64,000 bases of DNA from Brevibacillus fluminis (GTDB lineage Bacteria; Bacillota; Bacilli; Brevibacillales; Brevibacillaceae): NCBI RefSeq assembly GCF_003710825.1, contig NZ_RHHQ01000013.1, positions 1 to 64,000 on the forward strand, read 5' to 3'. The notes below the pieces were generated by a model. It saw only the letters and a list, made by a program, of their open reading frames with translations. It was not told the origin of the DNA and did not search any database. The translations under genes were made by a program, and so were the position numbers. Shown here in pieces: positions 7,421 to 16,116 of the stretch (its first letter is position 1; every line of letters begins with the position of its first letter).

Positions 7421-8356
7421 ATGAAAATTCGACTGGTCCAAAACGGACTGATAACCGAAATCGATGATATCGAGGAAACGACTTCACCGCCCTACAACGG
7501 CTTTTACTGGATCGAGGCCGGCCTGTTTGATTTAGACGTGCTCCAGCAGCTTTTTGGTCTGCATGATCTGGCGATTGAGGACTGCATCGATGAAGAAGAG
7601 CAGCGACCCAAGCTGGAGCAATACCACGATCATTATTTTATCGTCATCAACAGCATCCAATTTACGAATCACGAAATCTTTTTGCGTGAGGTGAACCTGT
7701 TCCTCGGTGAGCACTACATCATCACGATCACCAAGTACCCAATTGATGAGATGCAGCGCATGCCAGCCCTCTTGCGGGAAGAGGAAGTGAATGCTGCCGA
7801 CCTCTTTCTCTACCATCTGGTTGACCAGATCGTGGAATCGTATTTCGATGTTATTGACCAAATCGAGATCATGCTGGAAAATTTGGAGGAACAAATCCTT
7901 TTAAACACACAAAAATCCCAATTGAACCAAATCATTGGGCTTCGTCGGGAGATTTTATATGCGAAGAAGATGATCGGGCCGCAGCGAGACTTGATCGCCG
8001 CGCTCAACAAAAAGGAGCTTGTGCTGATTGATGACAAGCTGCAAAAGTATTTCGGCGACATTCACGAAAACGCGGTAAAAGTGGCGGAGAGCTTCGAAAC
8101 GTTCCGCGACTTGATCGCCAACTTGCGTGAAGCGTACCAGTCTGCCTTGTCGGGTCGCGCCAATGACATCGCACGGATTTTCACCGCACTGACCACCATT
8201 TTCATGCCGCTTACCATCGTAACCGGCATCTACGGCATGAACTTCACGAACATGCCCGAGCTGCATACCCGCTACGGCTATTTTATCGTCCTTGGCTTCA
8301 TGTTTTTCCTGGCGCTCGGCATGTACCTCTTTTTTAAAAAGAAGGACTGGCTATAA
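7421..8356 (+). CDS. corA: CorA-family magnesium/divalent cation channel
   Basis: A 311-residue protein with the CorA layout: a large cytoplasmic alpha/beta and helical funnel (about 1-250), then two C-terminal membrane helices. The signature pore motif appears as YGMNFTNMPE at the end of the first helix (about residue 274), and the protein ends with the basic tail FFKKKDWL. CorA proteins form pentamers that import Mg2+ or Co2+. ATG 7421 is preferred because AAGG lies 9-12 nt upstream, while the ATG at 7409 is directly abutted by that purine run. The 3' end overlaps the HD-GYP gene tail by 23 bp, tail to tail. Confidence 0.92.
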   Translation: MKIRLVQNGLITEIDDIEETTSPPYNGFYWIEAGLFDLDVLQQLFGLHDLAIEDCIDEEEQRPKLEQYHDHYFIVINSIQFTNHEIFLREVNLFLGEHYIITITKYPIDEMQRMPALLREEEVNAADLFLYHLVDQIVESYFDVIDQIEIMLENLEEQILLNTQKSQLNQIIGLRREILYAKKMIGPQRDLIAALNKKELVLIDDKLQKYFGDIHENAVKVAESFETFRDLIANLREAYQSALSGRANDIARIFTALTTIFMPLTIVTGIYGMNFTNMPELHTRYGYFIVLGFMFFLALGMYLFFKKKDWL

Positions 8357-9452
8357 CGGTAGCGATCGGATGGGATTCGGCGATCATCAGATGAAGTTGC
8401 TTGCTCAAATCGACTTCCATCGGGTGATCCAACACCCGCTTTTCAGCGTCATGCAACAGCCGGATAATCGGCCTGCTGGGCAGCCCCTGATTGTATCCAG
8501 TGACAACGCCGCTCTCCCCCGTATCGAGTGTAACGGACAGGCCGAGCGGGTACAACGCAATCGTATTCCGAAACGCCTCGACGACCTTGTGATCAAAATG
8601 TTTGTCCACGCCAGCATACAGCAGCTCCATAGCCACATGCGGCAGCAGCGCCTGCCGGTAGACCCGATGGGACGAAAGCGCATCGAACACGTCGCAAACG
8701 GTCAAGATCCGCACGTACGAATGGATTTCGTCCCCTTTTTTCTGGTGCGGATATCCGCTTCCGTCCAGGCGCTCATGGTGCATCAATGCGCACTGTGCGG
8801 CAAACTGCATCATGCTGTCGCCGTTTTTCATCAGCTCGTAGCCTAGCTTCGCATGCTGCTTCATGATCTGATACTCTTCCTCGGTCAAGCTCCCCGGCTT
8901 TTGTGCGATGCTTGCGGGTATCATCATTTTGCCGACATCGTGCAGCATGGCCCCCATGCCGATTTTCACCAGCTCCTGATCGCGCAATCCCATTTTCCAT
9001 GCAACCGCAATCGTGTACAAGGTCACGTGAAAAGAGTGGGAAAAAAGATAATGATCCACCGCGCAGCTCGTTCCGAACAAATTGAGTGCTGCCTGGTTTT
9101 GACTCAGCTCACCGATGATCTCGTTCATCACCTGCTGCAGTTTGGCCCCCAGCTCATCCTCGGAAAAGAGCGTTTGCCACTGCTGCGGCTCTTCGGCCAC
9201 CTGGCGAAACGTCCGTTCGATGAAGGCCAGCGTCTTGATCCGCGTTTCCTCGCTGACAATCTCATCTACATTGAGCTTGTCGGTCCACTCATCCTCTATG
9301 TAAATCAATTCGATATGTAAACGAACAAGTCGTTCTAGCATCGCCTCTGTGATGACGGCACCTTGTGCCAATAGGACGGCGCCGTTGTCCGCGTAGATGG
9401 TTCGAGCCAATTTGGCCCCTGGTTGACATTCTCGGAGTGTAATCAACCGCAT
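8334..9452 (-). CDS. HD-GYP domain protein (putative cyclic-di-GMP phosphodiesterase)
   Basis: A 372-residue protein with an N-terminal region of about 125 residues typical of Bacillales HD-GYP proteins, then the HD-GYP domain. The metal-binding residues are visible: HDVGK, the upstream His in SFHVTLYTIAVAWKMG, and HHERLDGSGYP (the GYP motif). Such enzymes hydrolyse cyclic di-GMP. No receiver, membrane or sensor domain is evident. The ATG at 9452 (MRLITLREC) follows GGGGAAAGGTG; the ATG seven codons earlier lies before that site. It is convergent and slightly overlapping with corA. Confidence 0.88.
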   Translation of the reverse strand: MRLITLRECQPGAKLARTIYADNGAVLLAQGAVITEAMLERLVRLHIELIYIEDEWTDKLNVDEIVSEETRIKTLAFIERTFRQVAEEPQQWQTLFSEDELGAKLQQVMNEIIGELSQNQAALNLFGTSCAVDHYLFSHSFHVTLYTIAVAWKMGLRDQELVKIGMGAMLHDVGKMMIPASIAQKPGSLTEEEYQIMKQHAKLGYELMKNGDSMMQFAAQCALMHHERLDGSGYPHQKKGDEIHSYVRILTVCDVFDALSSHRVYRQALLPHVAMELLYAGVDKHFDHKVVEAFRNTIALYPLGLSVTLDTGESGVVTGYNQGLPSRPIIRLLHDAEKRVLDHPMEVDLSKQLHLMIAESHPIATVIASPSF

Positions 9453-9558
9453 CACATCGACACCTTTCCCCATGAGATAATCTTAATTATATAGAAATAT
9501 CTACCATAGAAAATAGTGCTAGGAGTTCATTTCGTGAACCATTTGTGAGGATTTGTAC

Positions 9559-9643
9559 TTAGAAAACCTGGCTACGCCAAGCTTTTTGGCGGGGCCGCGG
9601 TTGCACTTATACTGGATAAGAATTTTATAAATTCTTATCTGTA
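9559..9643 (-). repeat. Dispersed two-hairpin repeat, copy C (full length)
   Basis: 85 bp, minus orientation, close to the family consensus: TACAGATAAGAATTT, ATA, AAATTCTTATC, CAGTATAAGTGCAACCGC, GGCCCCGCC, AAAAAGC, TTGGCGTAGCC, AGGTTTTCTAA. It starts about 2 nt after the T-tract of the yunC terminator. Confidence 0.92.
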
Positions 9644-9645
9644 CG

Positions 9646-9687
9646 AAAAAAAAATAAACCGCTCCTGATTTTGGTTCAGAGCGGTTT
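9646..9687 (-). terminator. Intrinsic terminator of the yun operon (after yunC)
   Basis: AAACCGCTC/GAGCGGTTT stem (9679-9687 with 9656-9664) followed on the minus strand by TATTTTTTTTT. Confidence 0.92.
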
Positions 9688-9712
9688 GTGGAAAGAGCTG
9701 TCGATTTTTGGA

Positions 9713-10015
9713 TTAAAACATCTTGCGGATCGCATCGCGTCCGGTCATTCCAGCCGTAATTCCCCGTGATTCGGCTGTCGCCGTTACAGATTCCAGCGGA
9801 GCGTCGAGCAGCTCGTCGATCGTTTTCACCCCGACAGCGCGACCCGCGAGAATTTCCCGGCTTGCCAGACGGGTGTTCAACAAGCCTACGTCCAAAGCCC
9901 CGCACATAATGTACCCGTGATCGGTTGAAACCGATAGCAGTGTTGTTTTGGGCAAATAGACGGTTACGGCTGTCGCCGTTCCTTCTTCAAAGCGAATGGG
10001 TTTTACCTCAATCAT
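9713..10015 (-). CDS. yunC: YunC family protein (DUF1805)
   Basis: A 100-residue protein nearly identical in pattern to B. subtilis YunC: TVYLPKT, DHGYIMCGALDVGLLN, ILAGRAVGVKTIDELLDAPLESVT and GMTGRDAI. The family is small, soluble and widespread in Bacillales and archaea, and its function is not known to me. It is the last gene of a yunF-yunE-yunD-small protein-yunC run on the minus strand, and a strong terminator follows. The ribosome site is GGAGGAGGGAATAAG just upstream of ATG 10015. Confidence 0.93.
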   Translation of the reverse strand: MIEVKPIRFEEGTATAVTVYLPKTTLLSVSTDHGYIMCGALDVGLLNTRLASREILAGRAVGVKTIDELLDAPLESVTATAESRGITAGMTGRDAIRKMF

Positions 10016-10084
10016 TCTTATTCCCTCCTCCAGCTGCGCGCTCTTGCGCGTCTATTGCAGGATACGCAGGGAAGTGATCGCTGG

Positions 10085-10321
10085 TTAATGCAGGACATCA
10101 CGGGGGCGCTCATCCTCCATCGCGACTTTGCGCTTCAGCACCTCGATGAAATAGTTCGCCACCATGTGGAAGACCTCTTCCTCCTCCATCTCATCAATCA
10201 GCTGGTTCAAGTCATCAGCCGACTGTTCCTGCAGCGTACCGACGACGATGGCGATAATGTCTTCTTCCGCCCCGTTAAAATGGCCCCGGTACATTTCATA
10301 CAATTGGTCAACAAAGCGCAT
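10085..10321 (-). CDS. Small acidic protein, DUF6154-like
   Basis: A 78-residue, mostly helical acidic protein (FVDQLYEMYRGHFNGAEEDI, then LIDEMEEEEVFHMVANYFIEVL). I associate this pattern with the DUF6154 family, with moderate certainty; no function is known. ATG 10321 is used because GAGGTGG precedes it; an upstream in-frame start lies before that site. It sits between yunD and yunC with short spacers, so it probably shares their transcript. Confidence 0.75.
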   Translation of the reverse strand: MRFVDQLYEMYRGHFNGAEEDIIAIVVGTLQEQSADDLNQLIDEMEEEEVFHMVANYFIEVLKRKVAMEDERPRDVLH

Positions 10322-10366
10322 CGAACTACCACCTCGACACTTAGCTTTCCCCAAATCCTAGAAAAG

Positions 10367-11800
10367 TTAGCAACGAGTATAGCGCGGCGTGAAGCTTGAT
10401 TGAACGATCGCCTCATTGCCCAGTGTAGCAGCAAGCACTTCCCTTAATACCTCTGGCAGAAAAAAACGAATATCCTTCCCGTCCAAGAGCTCCGGCAGCA
10501 AGCGCCGGTTGTACATGAACATATCGACTGTCGCGACTCGGTAAGCTCGAGCGGGTTCAAGGGGATGACCATCTATTTTGATTTGTTTGATTGTACTGTC
10601 AGGTGTATCCCCATATTCGACCGTCATGCCATCGATGCCCATCCAACCTGCCACTTTGCCGCGAAAGCCGAAGCCACGCAGCTCCTTATGGACAAATTCG
10701 GGCTGTATCGCCCGTTCCATCACTTTGGCGAGCTGAGCGCCAGTCAAGGTGACCACGCACGGATTGATTGGGTGCGGCAGGCAGCGAAGCAGCTCCAGCT
10801 TGGTTACGGGACCGGCCGGCAATTCCGTCAGCAACAACCCGCTGTTTGCCATCCCCACGTCCGCCTTAGTCCAATCGCGGATGCTCGCCGCAAGAAATGT
10901 AGCAAACGGACTTTCCTTTTCCCAATCCAGCTGAAAATCGACGGGCAGCTGTGCCACGGTAGTTATGAGCAGCTCCTCCGCTTGCCGGAACTCCTGCGCG
11001 AGAAAAGCGCGGACCCCCGAATCCTCGGGATAATCGAGCGGATCGAGCACTTCCGCATCGGCTGCGGTTACCTTACTGCTCTGATGATCGATTGACAGTG
11101 TAATATGCCCGACCCGCTGGCCGAATTTGCCGGTCTGGGCAATCAAAGTCGAGCCGACCTGCTGGCCGTGCTCCAGCAAATGATGCGTGTGGGCGCCGAG
11201 AATCACATCGATTCCCTCGATTTGCTCGGCAAGCTCCACATCCAGCTGATAACCCAAATGAGAAAGCAGCACGACTGCATCAACATGCGGGCGCAGCGCC
11301 GAGACTTGCTCAAGCAAAATGGCTCTCGGCGCCAGTGCGTCCCAGCCAAGCTGTTGATAAGCGGGAGTAAAAGGAGCCGTCACGGCGAGGATGGCCACCT
11401 GCACGTCGCCAAAGCGATGAATCGCATACGATACCGCCCAAGGAGGAATCTCTCCCGTCTCGGGCTCACGCAAGTTACTGAGGACGACCGTAAAATCGGC
11501 TTGCTGGTATAGCTGATTCAACTGTGCCTTGGTCAAGGTCAGCCCTTCATTGTTGCCGATGGTGGCATACTGATAGCCGCTCCGATTCAAGATTTGCGTA
11601 TTCGCTTTTCCCCACGTCGCCTCGGTCGGCTCGCTCATCCGGTCTAGATGATCGCCGATATCAACCGTCAGCACATGCTCCCCTTGCGCTTCCCACCGGC
11701 TTCGCTTTTCCTTCAGCAACGCGGCAATGTGCGGCATTTGTTCAAAGTGGCTGTGTAAATCGTTCGTATGCAGAATATGTAAGGTACAGGTACTCGTCAC
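10367..11800 (-). CDS. yunD: YunD-like metallophosphatase / 5'-nucleotidase family protein
   Basis: A 477-residue calcineurin-like phosphoesterase with a 5'-nucleotidase C-terminal domain. Metal motifs: HTNDLHSHF (N-terminal Asp/His), DIGDHLDR, GNNEG, LSHLG and GAHTHH. The C-terminal substrate domain begins near residue 310 (GMANSGLL). The family hydrolyses nucleotides or similar phosphoesters, but there is no signal peptide, so unlike secreted UshA this should be cytoplasmic. The GTG at 11800 is chosen because GAAGGGAGGG lies 4-5 nt upstream. Repeat copy D separates it from yunE. Confidence 0.9.
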   Translation of the reverse strand: MTSTCTLHILHTNDLHSHFEQMPHIAALLKEKRSRWEAQGEHVLTVDIGDHLDRMSEPTEATWGKANTQILNRSGYQYATIGNNEGLTLTKAQLNQLYQQADFTVVLSNLREPETGEIPPWAVSYAIHRFGDVQVAILAVTAPFTPAYQQLGWDALAPRAILLEQVSALRPHVDAVVLLSHLGYQLDVELAEQIEGIDVILGAHTHHLLEHGQQVGSTLIAQTGKFGQRVGHITLSIDHQSSKVTAADAEVLDPLDYPEDSGVRAFLAQEFRQAEELLITTVAQLPVDFQLDWEKESPFATFLAASIRDWTKADVGMANSGLLLTELPAGPVTKLELLRCLPHPINPCVVTLTGAQLAKVMERAIQPEFVHKELRGFGFRGKVAGWMGIDGMTVEYGDTPDSTIKQIKIDGHPLEPARAYRVATVDMFMYNRRLLPELLDGKDIRFFLPEVLREVLAATLGNEAIVQSSFTPRYTRC

Positions 11801-11886
11801 ACGGCTCCCTCCCTTCACTTTTATCCTATTCATGGAAAATGGGGTCGTGTCGTCATTTTACATGCTGCTTTTTTCCCCTATTTGCT

Positions 11887-11974
11887 TTAGAAAACCTGGC
11901 TGCGCCATGCTTTTTGGCGGAGTCGCGGTTGCACTTATACTGGATAAGAATTTTATACAAAATACTTATCTGTA
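11887..11974 (-). repeat. Dispersed two-hairpin repeat, copy D (overlaps the yunE-like stop)
   Basis: About 88 bp, minus orientation. Hairpin 1 is GATAAGTATTTT/AAAATTCTTATC with one mismatch; hairpin 2 is GACTCCGCC/GGCGCAGCC. The TAA inside its GATAAG end is the stop codon of the yunE-like gene. This is the only clear copy not preceded by a recognisable terminator; it lies inside an operon. Confidence 0.9.
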
Positions 11975-12790
11975 TATAAAATATTCCGTTATCATTTGCA
12001 CAGCAATTGCGAGAATCAAAATGCGCAGTAAAAATACAAGCGTGCGCCCTTTCAGCCGCGAAGCAATTTTTGCCCCGAGCACGCCTCCTACCAAAGCCCC
12101 CGGCGCCAAGGCGAACACATAAAGCCATGCCACTTGATGGTGCATGATATTGGTGATGCTGCCGACCAGGGAAGATAGAAAAATGACGCACATCGAGGTT
12201 GCTGTAGCCATATGCGGAGGAAAACGAAACAGAATCAGCATGACCGGCACCATGAGAATGCCGCCCCCCACACCGAACAGGGAGGAAACATTGCCGACCA
12301 GAAACGCAAGTAAAATGGAGAGCCATCGGCTGTAGCCGTACGTGTGGGTTGTTCCGCTCTCGTCCACATACGTTCGTTTGACTTCCCATTCCACATGGCG
12401 CGGCTTCAGCTTGTCCTTCACCATCATCAAGACGAACATGGCGAGCTGGAACAGACCGAATACGAGCGAAAACGTATGGGAGTCGAACAGCTTGTTCAAA
12501 TAGACACCGGTGATCGCCCCAGGGGCGCTTCCGATAAAGAACAGCAAGGCACTTTGTATGTCCACTTTTTTCTGTTTGAGATACGTAACCGATGACGACA
12601 GCGCCGTAACCACGATGACAAACAGCGAAGTGCCGGCAGCCAGCTGCGGCGTCATCTCACCGGGGTAAAAATGGTTCACAACATAAAGCAGGGCAGGTAC
12701 GAAAAACATGCCCCCACCCATGCCGACCAGACTGCCGATGATGCCGGCCAGCAAGCCAATCAGCAAAAACAAAACCACGATGGTAATCAT
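11966..12790 (-). CDS. yunE: TauE/SafE-family membrane transporter (YunE-like)
   Basis: A 274-residue membrane protein with about eight hydrophobic segments and the duplicated TauE/SafE motif (LVGMGGGMFFVPAL near residue 22 and LFGVGGGILMVPVML near 172). The family exports sulfite, sulfoacetate or related anions; the substrate here is not known. It sits between yunF and yunD as in B. subtilis. The last codons (EYFIYR-stop) run into repeat copy D, which supplies the stop, so the native C-terminus may have been altered by a few residues. Confidence 0.88.
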   Translation of the reverse strand: MITIVVLFLLIGLLAGIIGSLVGMGGGMFFVPALLYVVNHFYPGEMTPQLAAGTSLFVIVVTALSSSVTYLKQKKVDIQSALLFFIGSAPGAITGVYLNKLFDSHTFSLVFGLFQLAMFVLMMVKDKLKPRHVEWEVKRTYVDESGTTHTYGYSRWLSILLAFLVGNVSSLFGVGGGILMVPVMLILFRFPPHMATATSMCVIFLSSLVGSITNIMHHQVAWLYVFALAPGALVGGVLGAKIASRLKGRTLVFLLRILILAIAVQMITEYFIYR

Positions 12791-12809
12791 GATGACACGT
12801 CCACGTCCT

Positions 12810-13667
12810 TTAGAACAGCTCCATTTGCCGAGGGTTCAACCCTTCCGGCTCAATGTGTAGTATCTCCATAAACCGCTTGGCATTCGCGACGGCATCCCCG
12901 CCCGAGTTGTTGTTGAACAGGATGCAGACTTCCTGCGCCTCCTCCCCAAGCGTCCGAATTCGCGGCGCCCATTCCTGCAGCTCCGCTTCATCATAGCGAT
13001 ACAAATACCGCACATCCCGCCAGTTTTGTCCCTCCCCCGCTTCTCGCCAGCCGGAGTTGTTCCGCCCGTGAAACCGGACGAGCGACAGCGCTTCGTTTGT
13101 GACAGCGGGAACGATCGGCACGCAGCCATTCCCTACCTGGGGCTCATCGCAAACAACATGGATCGCACCAAGCTCGCGCAAGAACGAAAGCGTCTTGTCC
13201 CGATAGGCCGGCGCGAACCAGCTTTGATGGCGAAACTCGACTGCGACGCTGTACTGCTGAAACGCAGACACACAGCCTTGCACATACTGGACATGCTCGC
13301 GCTTGCAATCGAACCACGGCGGGAACTGAAACAAGAGCATCTTCAGCTTATTGGCCCAAACGAGCGGCTGAATGCTCTCCTCGAACTGTGCGAACAATTC
13401 TTTTCGTCCGACCGTCTGCTCACCGCGCTGATGACCGGTCATGCCTTGGTGCGGTTTTACGATGAACCCGAATGAGCTAGGCGTGTCGCGCGCCCATTTC
13501 TCATAATTTTTTTGTGGTAAAATGGCGTAGAACGAACTGTCCACTTCCACGATAGGGAAATGGCCTGCGTATACCGACAGCTTGTCTTGGCTGCGCACGC
13601 CCTGCGTGTACAGCTCATGATGATCGCCCCAGCCGCAGACGCCTACGATCAGTTTGCTAGTTTCCAT
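12810..13667 (-). CDS. yunF: DUF72 family protein (YunF-like)
   Basis: A 285-residue TIM-barrel-like DUF72 protein: IVGVCGWGDH at the start, PIVEVDSSFYAILPQKNYEKWA, FGFIVKPHQGMTGH, AVEFRHQSW, and VCILFNNNSGGDAVANA near the end. The biochemical function of DUF72 is unknown; Bacillales members have long been grouped next to yunE. ATG 13667 follows AAAGGATG; a GTG directly before it is also possible. It is the first gene of the minus-strand yun block and is only 35 bp from a divergent gene. Confidence 0.88.
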   Translation of the reverse strand: METSKLIVGVCGWGDHHELYTQGVRSQDKLSVYAGHFPIVEVDSSFYAILPQKNYEKWARDTPSSFGFIVKPHQGMTGHQRGEQTVGRKELFAQFEESIQPLVWANKLKMLLFQFPPWFDCKREHVQYVQGCVSAFQQYSVAVEFRHQSWFAPAYRDKTLSFLRELGAIHVVCDEPQVGNGCVPIVPAVTNEALSLVRFHGRNNSGWREAGEGQNWRDVRYLYRYDEAELQEWAPRIRTLGEEAQEVCILFNNNSGGDAVANAKRFMEILHIEPEGLNPRQMELF

Positions 13668-13702
13668 CACGTTACATCCTTTTTCAAAAGGAGATCGAAA
13701 TC

Positions 13703-14146
13703 ATGCTTTCTTCCATTATGGGCGAGCCCTTTACCAATAAGCATACCAGACTCTGGATGGATCGAAAAGTCTACGAGCGCTTGCTCGATGCAGGCCAAAC
13801 TGCACGCCCAAAAGAATTCGCCGCCTTGCTGGGAGGGACGGGCGCGCACATCACTGCCAGCTTCTCCCCTTCGCAGCTGGCAACAGACCGCACTTCATTT
13901 CACTGGGACGGGCCTACGCTTCTCTCCGCATTGCGAGAGATTGGTCAGAGTCAGCTGCAATGGCTCGGCGTCTTTCATACGCATCCGCTGACCGCACCGC
14001 TCCCTTCTTCTGCTGACCATGCCGGTTGGCATTATCCCGCACTCAGCTACTGGATTCTTTCGCTTGCGGGACGGGAGCCGGAGCTGCGTGCGTACCAGTT
14101 GACGGAAGGCGTGTTCCAGCCGCGGTCCTTTATGCTGGTCGACTGA
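13703..14146 (+). CDS. JAMM/MPN-domain metallopeptidase (Mov34/JAB1 type)
   Basis: A 147-residue single-domain protein with a complete JAMM motif, HTHPLTAPLPSSAD (H-x-H-x7-S-x2-D, about residues 92-105), and an upstream Glu in RPKEFAALLGG. Bacterial stand-alone JAMM proteins cut isopeptide-like or thiocarboxylate precursors (for example CysO or ThiS-like partners); no such partner gene is adjacent, so the substrate is open. ATG 13703 follows AAAAGGAG. It is divergent from yunF with 35 bp between starts. Confidence 0.85.
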   Translation: MLSSIMGEPFTNKHTRLWMDRKVYERLLDAGQTARPKEFAALLGGTGAHITASFSPSQLATDRTSFHWDGPTLLSALREIGQSQLQWLGVFHTHPLTAPLPSSADHAGWHYPALSYWILSLAGREPELRAYQLTEGVFQPRSFMLVD

Positions 14147-14270
14147 GCGGCTCAACTACCGTAGTCATTGCTTTTGCAACCGCATTCCGCTATAGTTTTT
14201 CGTATCGAAAGTGAACATCGGCTTTCGCTTACCTTTTGCCAAGAAATCTTCTTATACAGGAGGCTCGCGC

Positions 14271-14759
14271 ATGATCTACGAATACTCAGAAGCGAATGGC
14301 ATTCCAGAGATGGAGCTAGACGACATCGATAAACAAATTCTCAAAGAGCTGCATGATAACAGCCGCATCTCATACACGGATCTGGCAAAGCAGATCGGCA
14401 TTTCCCGCGTTGCCATTCAGGCGCGCATCAGCGCATTGGCCGAATCCGGGGTCATCGAACGCTTCACCGTCGTCATCAACCCCACCAAAGTCGGCATTCA
14501 AGTTTCCGCCTTTTTCAATGTCGATATCGAACCGAAGCACCTGGATGAAGTAGCCGAAAAGCTGTCGCGCGAGCCCGCCGTGACGAGCCTTTACCACATG
14601 ACTGGACCGAGCACCTTGCATATGCACGGAATATTTAAAAACATGCAAGAGATGGAAAGCTTTTTGCTGAACCGGCTTTACACCTTGCCGGGGATTATGC
14701 GCGTCGAATCCCAGCTGCTGCTGAAGCGATACAAGAGCAGAATGGGTATGAAGCTGTAG
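14271..14759 (+). CDS. ywrC: Lrp/AsnC-family regulator (YwrC/ChrS-like)
   Basis: A 162-residue regulator: an N-terminal helix-turn-helix (about 15-65: LDDIDKQILKELHDNSRISYTDLAKQ, then IGISRVAIQARI) and a C-terminal RAM ligand/oligomer domain (about 75-150). B. subtilis has the same set, ywrC next to the chromate transporter genes ywrB/ywrA and the transferase gene ywrD, where ywrC (chrS) represses the transporter genes in response to chromate. ATG 14271 has CAGGAGG upstream. It converges on the transporter genes, with a terminator in between. Confidence 0.88.
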   Translation: MIYEYSEANGIPEMELDDIDKQILKELHDNSRISYTDLAKQIGISRVAIQARISALAESGVIERFTVVINPTKVGIQVSAFFNVDIEPKHLDEVAEKLSREPAVTSLYHMTGPSTLHMHGIFKNMQEMESFLLNRLYTLPGIMRVESQLLLKRYKSRMGMKL

Positions 14760-14771
14760 CTTAAACCTATG

Positions 14772-14835
14772 AAAAAGTCCCCTTCCGCGCAAGCCAGCGG
14801 GGCGAATACGCCCGACAGACCGTACAGAAGGGGAC
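14772..14835 (-). terminator. Terminator hairpin of the chromate transporter operon
   Basis: GTCCCCTTC (minus strand, 14835-14827) pairs with GAAGGGGAC (14785-14777) around a long loop and is followed by T5. Confidence 0.75.
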
Positions 14836-14863
14836 GTCAGTGTCCCACGAATGATCGTTATGC

Positions 14864-15415
14864 TCACGCCACTGAATGGGACAGCACGAGCCCGCCATAA
14901 ACGAATGCGATCACAATCACGACCGCAGGGTGGATTTTCCATTTGGTCATCATCAAAAAGCTGACCGCGGCGATACCGAGAAATTGCCCCCACCCGATTG
15001 AATGAAAAGACACCAACCCCATCTCCCACGTGAGCAAAAGCATCATGATTGCGATAACAGGCTGTACCAGCAATGTCATCCCTTTCACCGCATCCGAGCT
15101 ACGGTAGCGATTCAATAGCCGCAGCAGGAAGATCAACGCGAGTATGGAAGGCACGACCGTGGCTACCGTCGCGACAAGCATGCCGATCCACCCCGCCTGC
15201 TGGTAACCGACAAAAGCAGCAATTTTGGTTGCGATCGGACCAGGTAATGCATTGGCAACCGCGAGCATGTCGCCGAACTGCTCATTGGTGAGCCAATGAT
15301 AATGGTTCACGATCTCCTCCTGCATGAGCGGAATCGACGCAGGACCTCCACCATAGCCAAGGATATTGGCCATAAAAAATCCCCAAAAAAGATTTATCAA
15401 AAGAAGAAAGCTCAT
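14864..15415 (-). CDS. chrA: Short-chain chromate transporter subunit (ChrA/YwrB-like)
   Basis: A 183-residue ChrA-family half transporter with about five hydrophobic segments and the family motifs ILGYGGGPASIPLMQEE and NALPGPIATKIAAFVGYQQ. Short ChrA proteins work as pairs to expel chromate. Its ATG overlaps the stop of the upstream partner gene by 4 bp (ATGA), so the two are translationally coupled. Chromate as substrate follows from the family and from the ywr context; it has not been tested here. Confidence 0.9.
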   Translation of the reverse strand: MSFLLLINLFWGFFMANILGYGGGPASIPLMQEEIVNHYHWLTNEQFGDMLAVANALPGPIATKIAAFVGYQQAGWIGMLVATVATVVPSILALIFLLRLLNRYRSSDAVKGMTLLVQPVIAIMMLLLTWEMGLVSFHSIGWGQFLGIAAVSFLMMTKWKIHPAVVIVIAFVYGGLVLSHSVA

Positions 15416-16029
15416 AGCGGCACCCCTTCGTTCGACTTCGTCGTTTGTTCCGGTTGCTCTTCTTCCCTTCGCCGCTTGATCCGGTTCATCACGCGCAGAT
15501 GAAAGGCGCCGTATAAAAGAAACGCGGCAACGACGATGGCCGGATGCAGGTCAATAATCGACAACAACAAGAACGCAAGCGCGGCAAAGCACACGCTGGC
15601 CGCTTTCCCCAATCCCTTCCACGCCTTCATGAAAAACTCATACGCCATCTGGGCCAGCATCACGGCGATGACGGGTCGCACCCCCTCGATCATGCCGGCG
15701 ATGACAGCCGAATCTTTCAAGGCATACAAAATCCCGAGCAAAGCAACCATAGCCAAGTTCGTCGGCAAAATGTGGGCCAGAACTGCGACGATCGCACCGA
15801 GCCCTTTTTTCTGCTGATAGCCAAGATAGGCAGCCATTTTGGTTGCGATCGGCCCGGGCAGCGCATTAGCCAGCGCCAAAATCTCCCCGAATTCCTCTTC
15901 GCTAACCCATTTGTATTTGTTCACCGCTTCATGGCGGATCAACGGCATGACAGACGGCCCGCCACCGTACCCGATTATACCGGTCCGTACCATGGCGATG
16001 ACGATCTCTCTATATGGAGCAACTCCCAT
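15412..16029 (-). CDS. chrB: Short-chain chromate transporter subunit (ChrA/YwrA-like)
   Basis: A 205-residue partner of the adjacent ChrA half transporter, with the same motifs (IIGYGGGPSVMPLIRHE, NALPGPIATKMAAYLGYQQ) and a charged C-terminal tail rich in Arg and Glu. ATG 16029 (MGVAPYREIV) is chosen because GGGAGAGGG precedes it; an ATG 11 codons upstream has no ribosome site. First gene of the two-gene operon, divergent from the gamma-glutamyltransferase gene over a 209-bp AT-rich gap containing an inverted repeat. Confidence 0.9.
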   Translation of the reverse strand: MGVAPYREIVIAMVRTGIIGYGGGPSVMPLIRHEAVNKYKWVSEEEFGEILALANALPGPIATKMAAYLGYQQKKGLGAIVAVLAHILPTNLAMVALLGILYALKDSAVIAGMIEGVRPVIAVMLAQMAYEFFMKAWKGLGKAASVCFAALAFLLLSIIDLHPAIVVAAFLLYGAFHLRVMNRIKRRREEEQPEQTTKSNEGVPL

Positions 16030-16116
16030 CTCGCCCTCTCCCCTCGACATTCTACAAGACATTACGAAACCACTTTTTAATAATCAATTACGTTATGTAT
16101 AAATATATCCCAAAAT

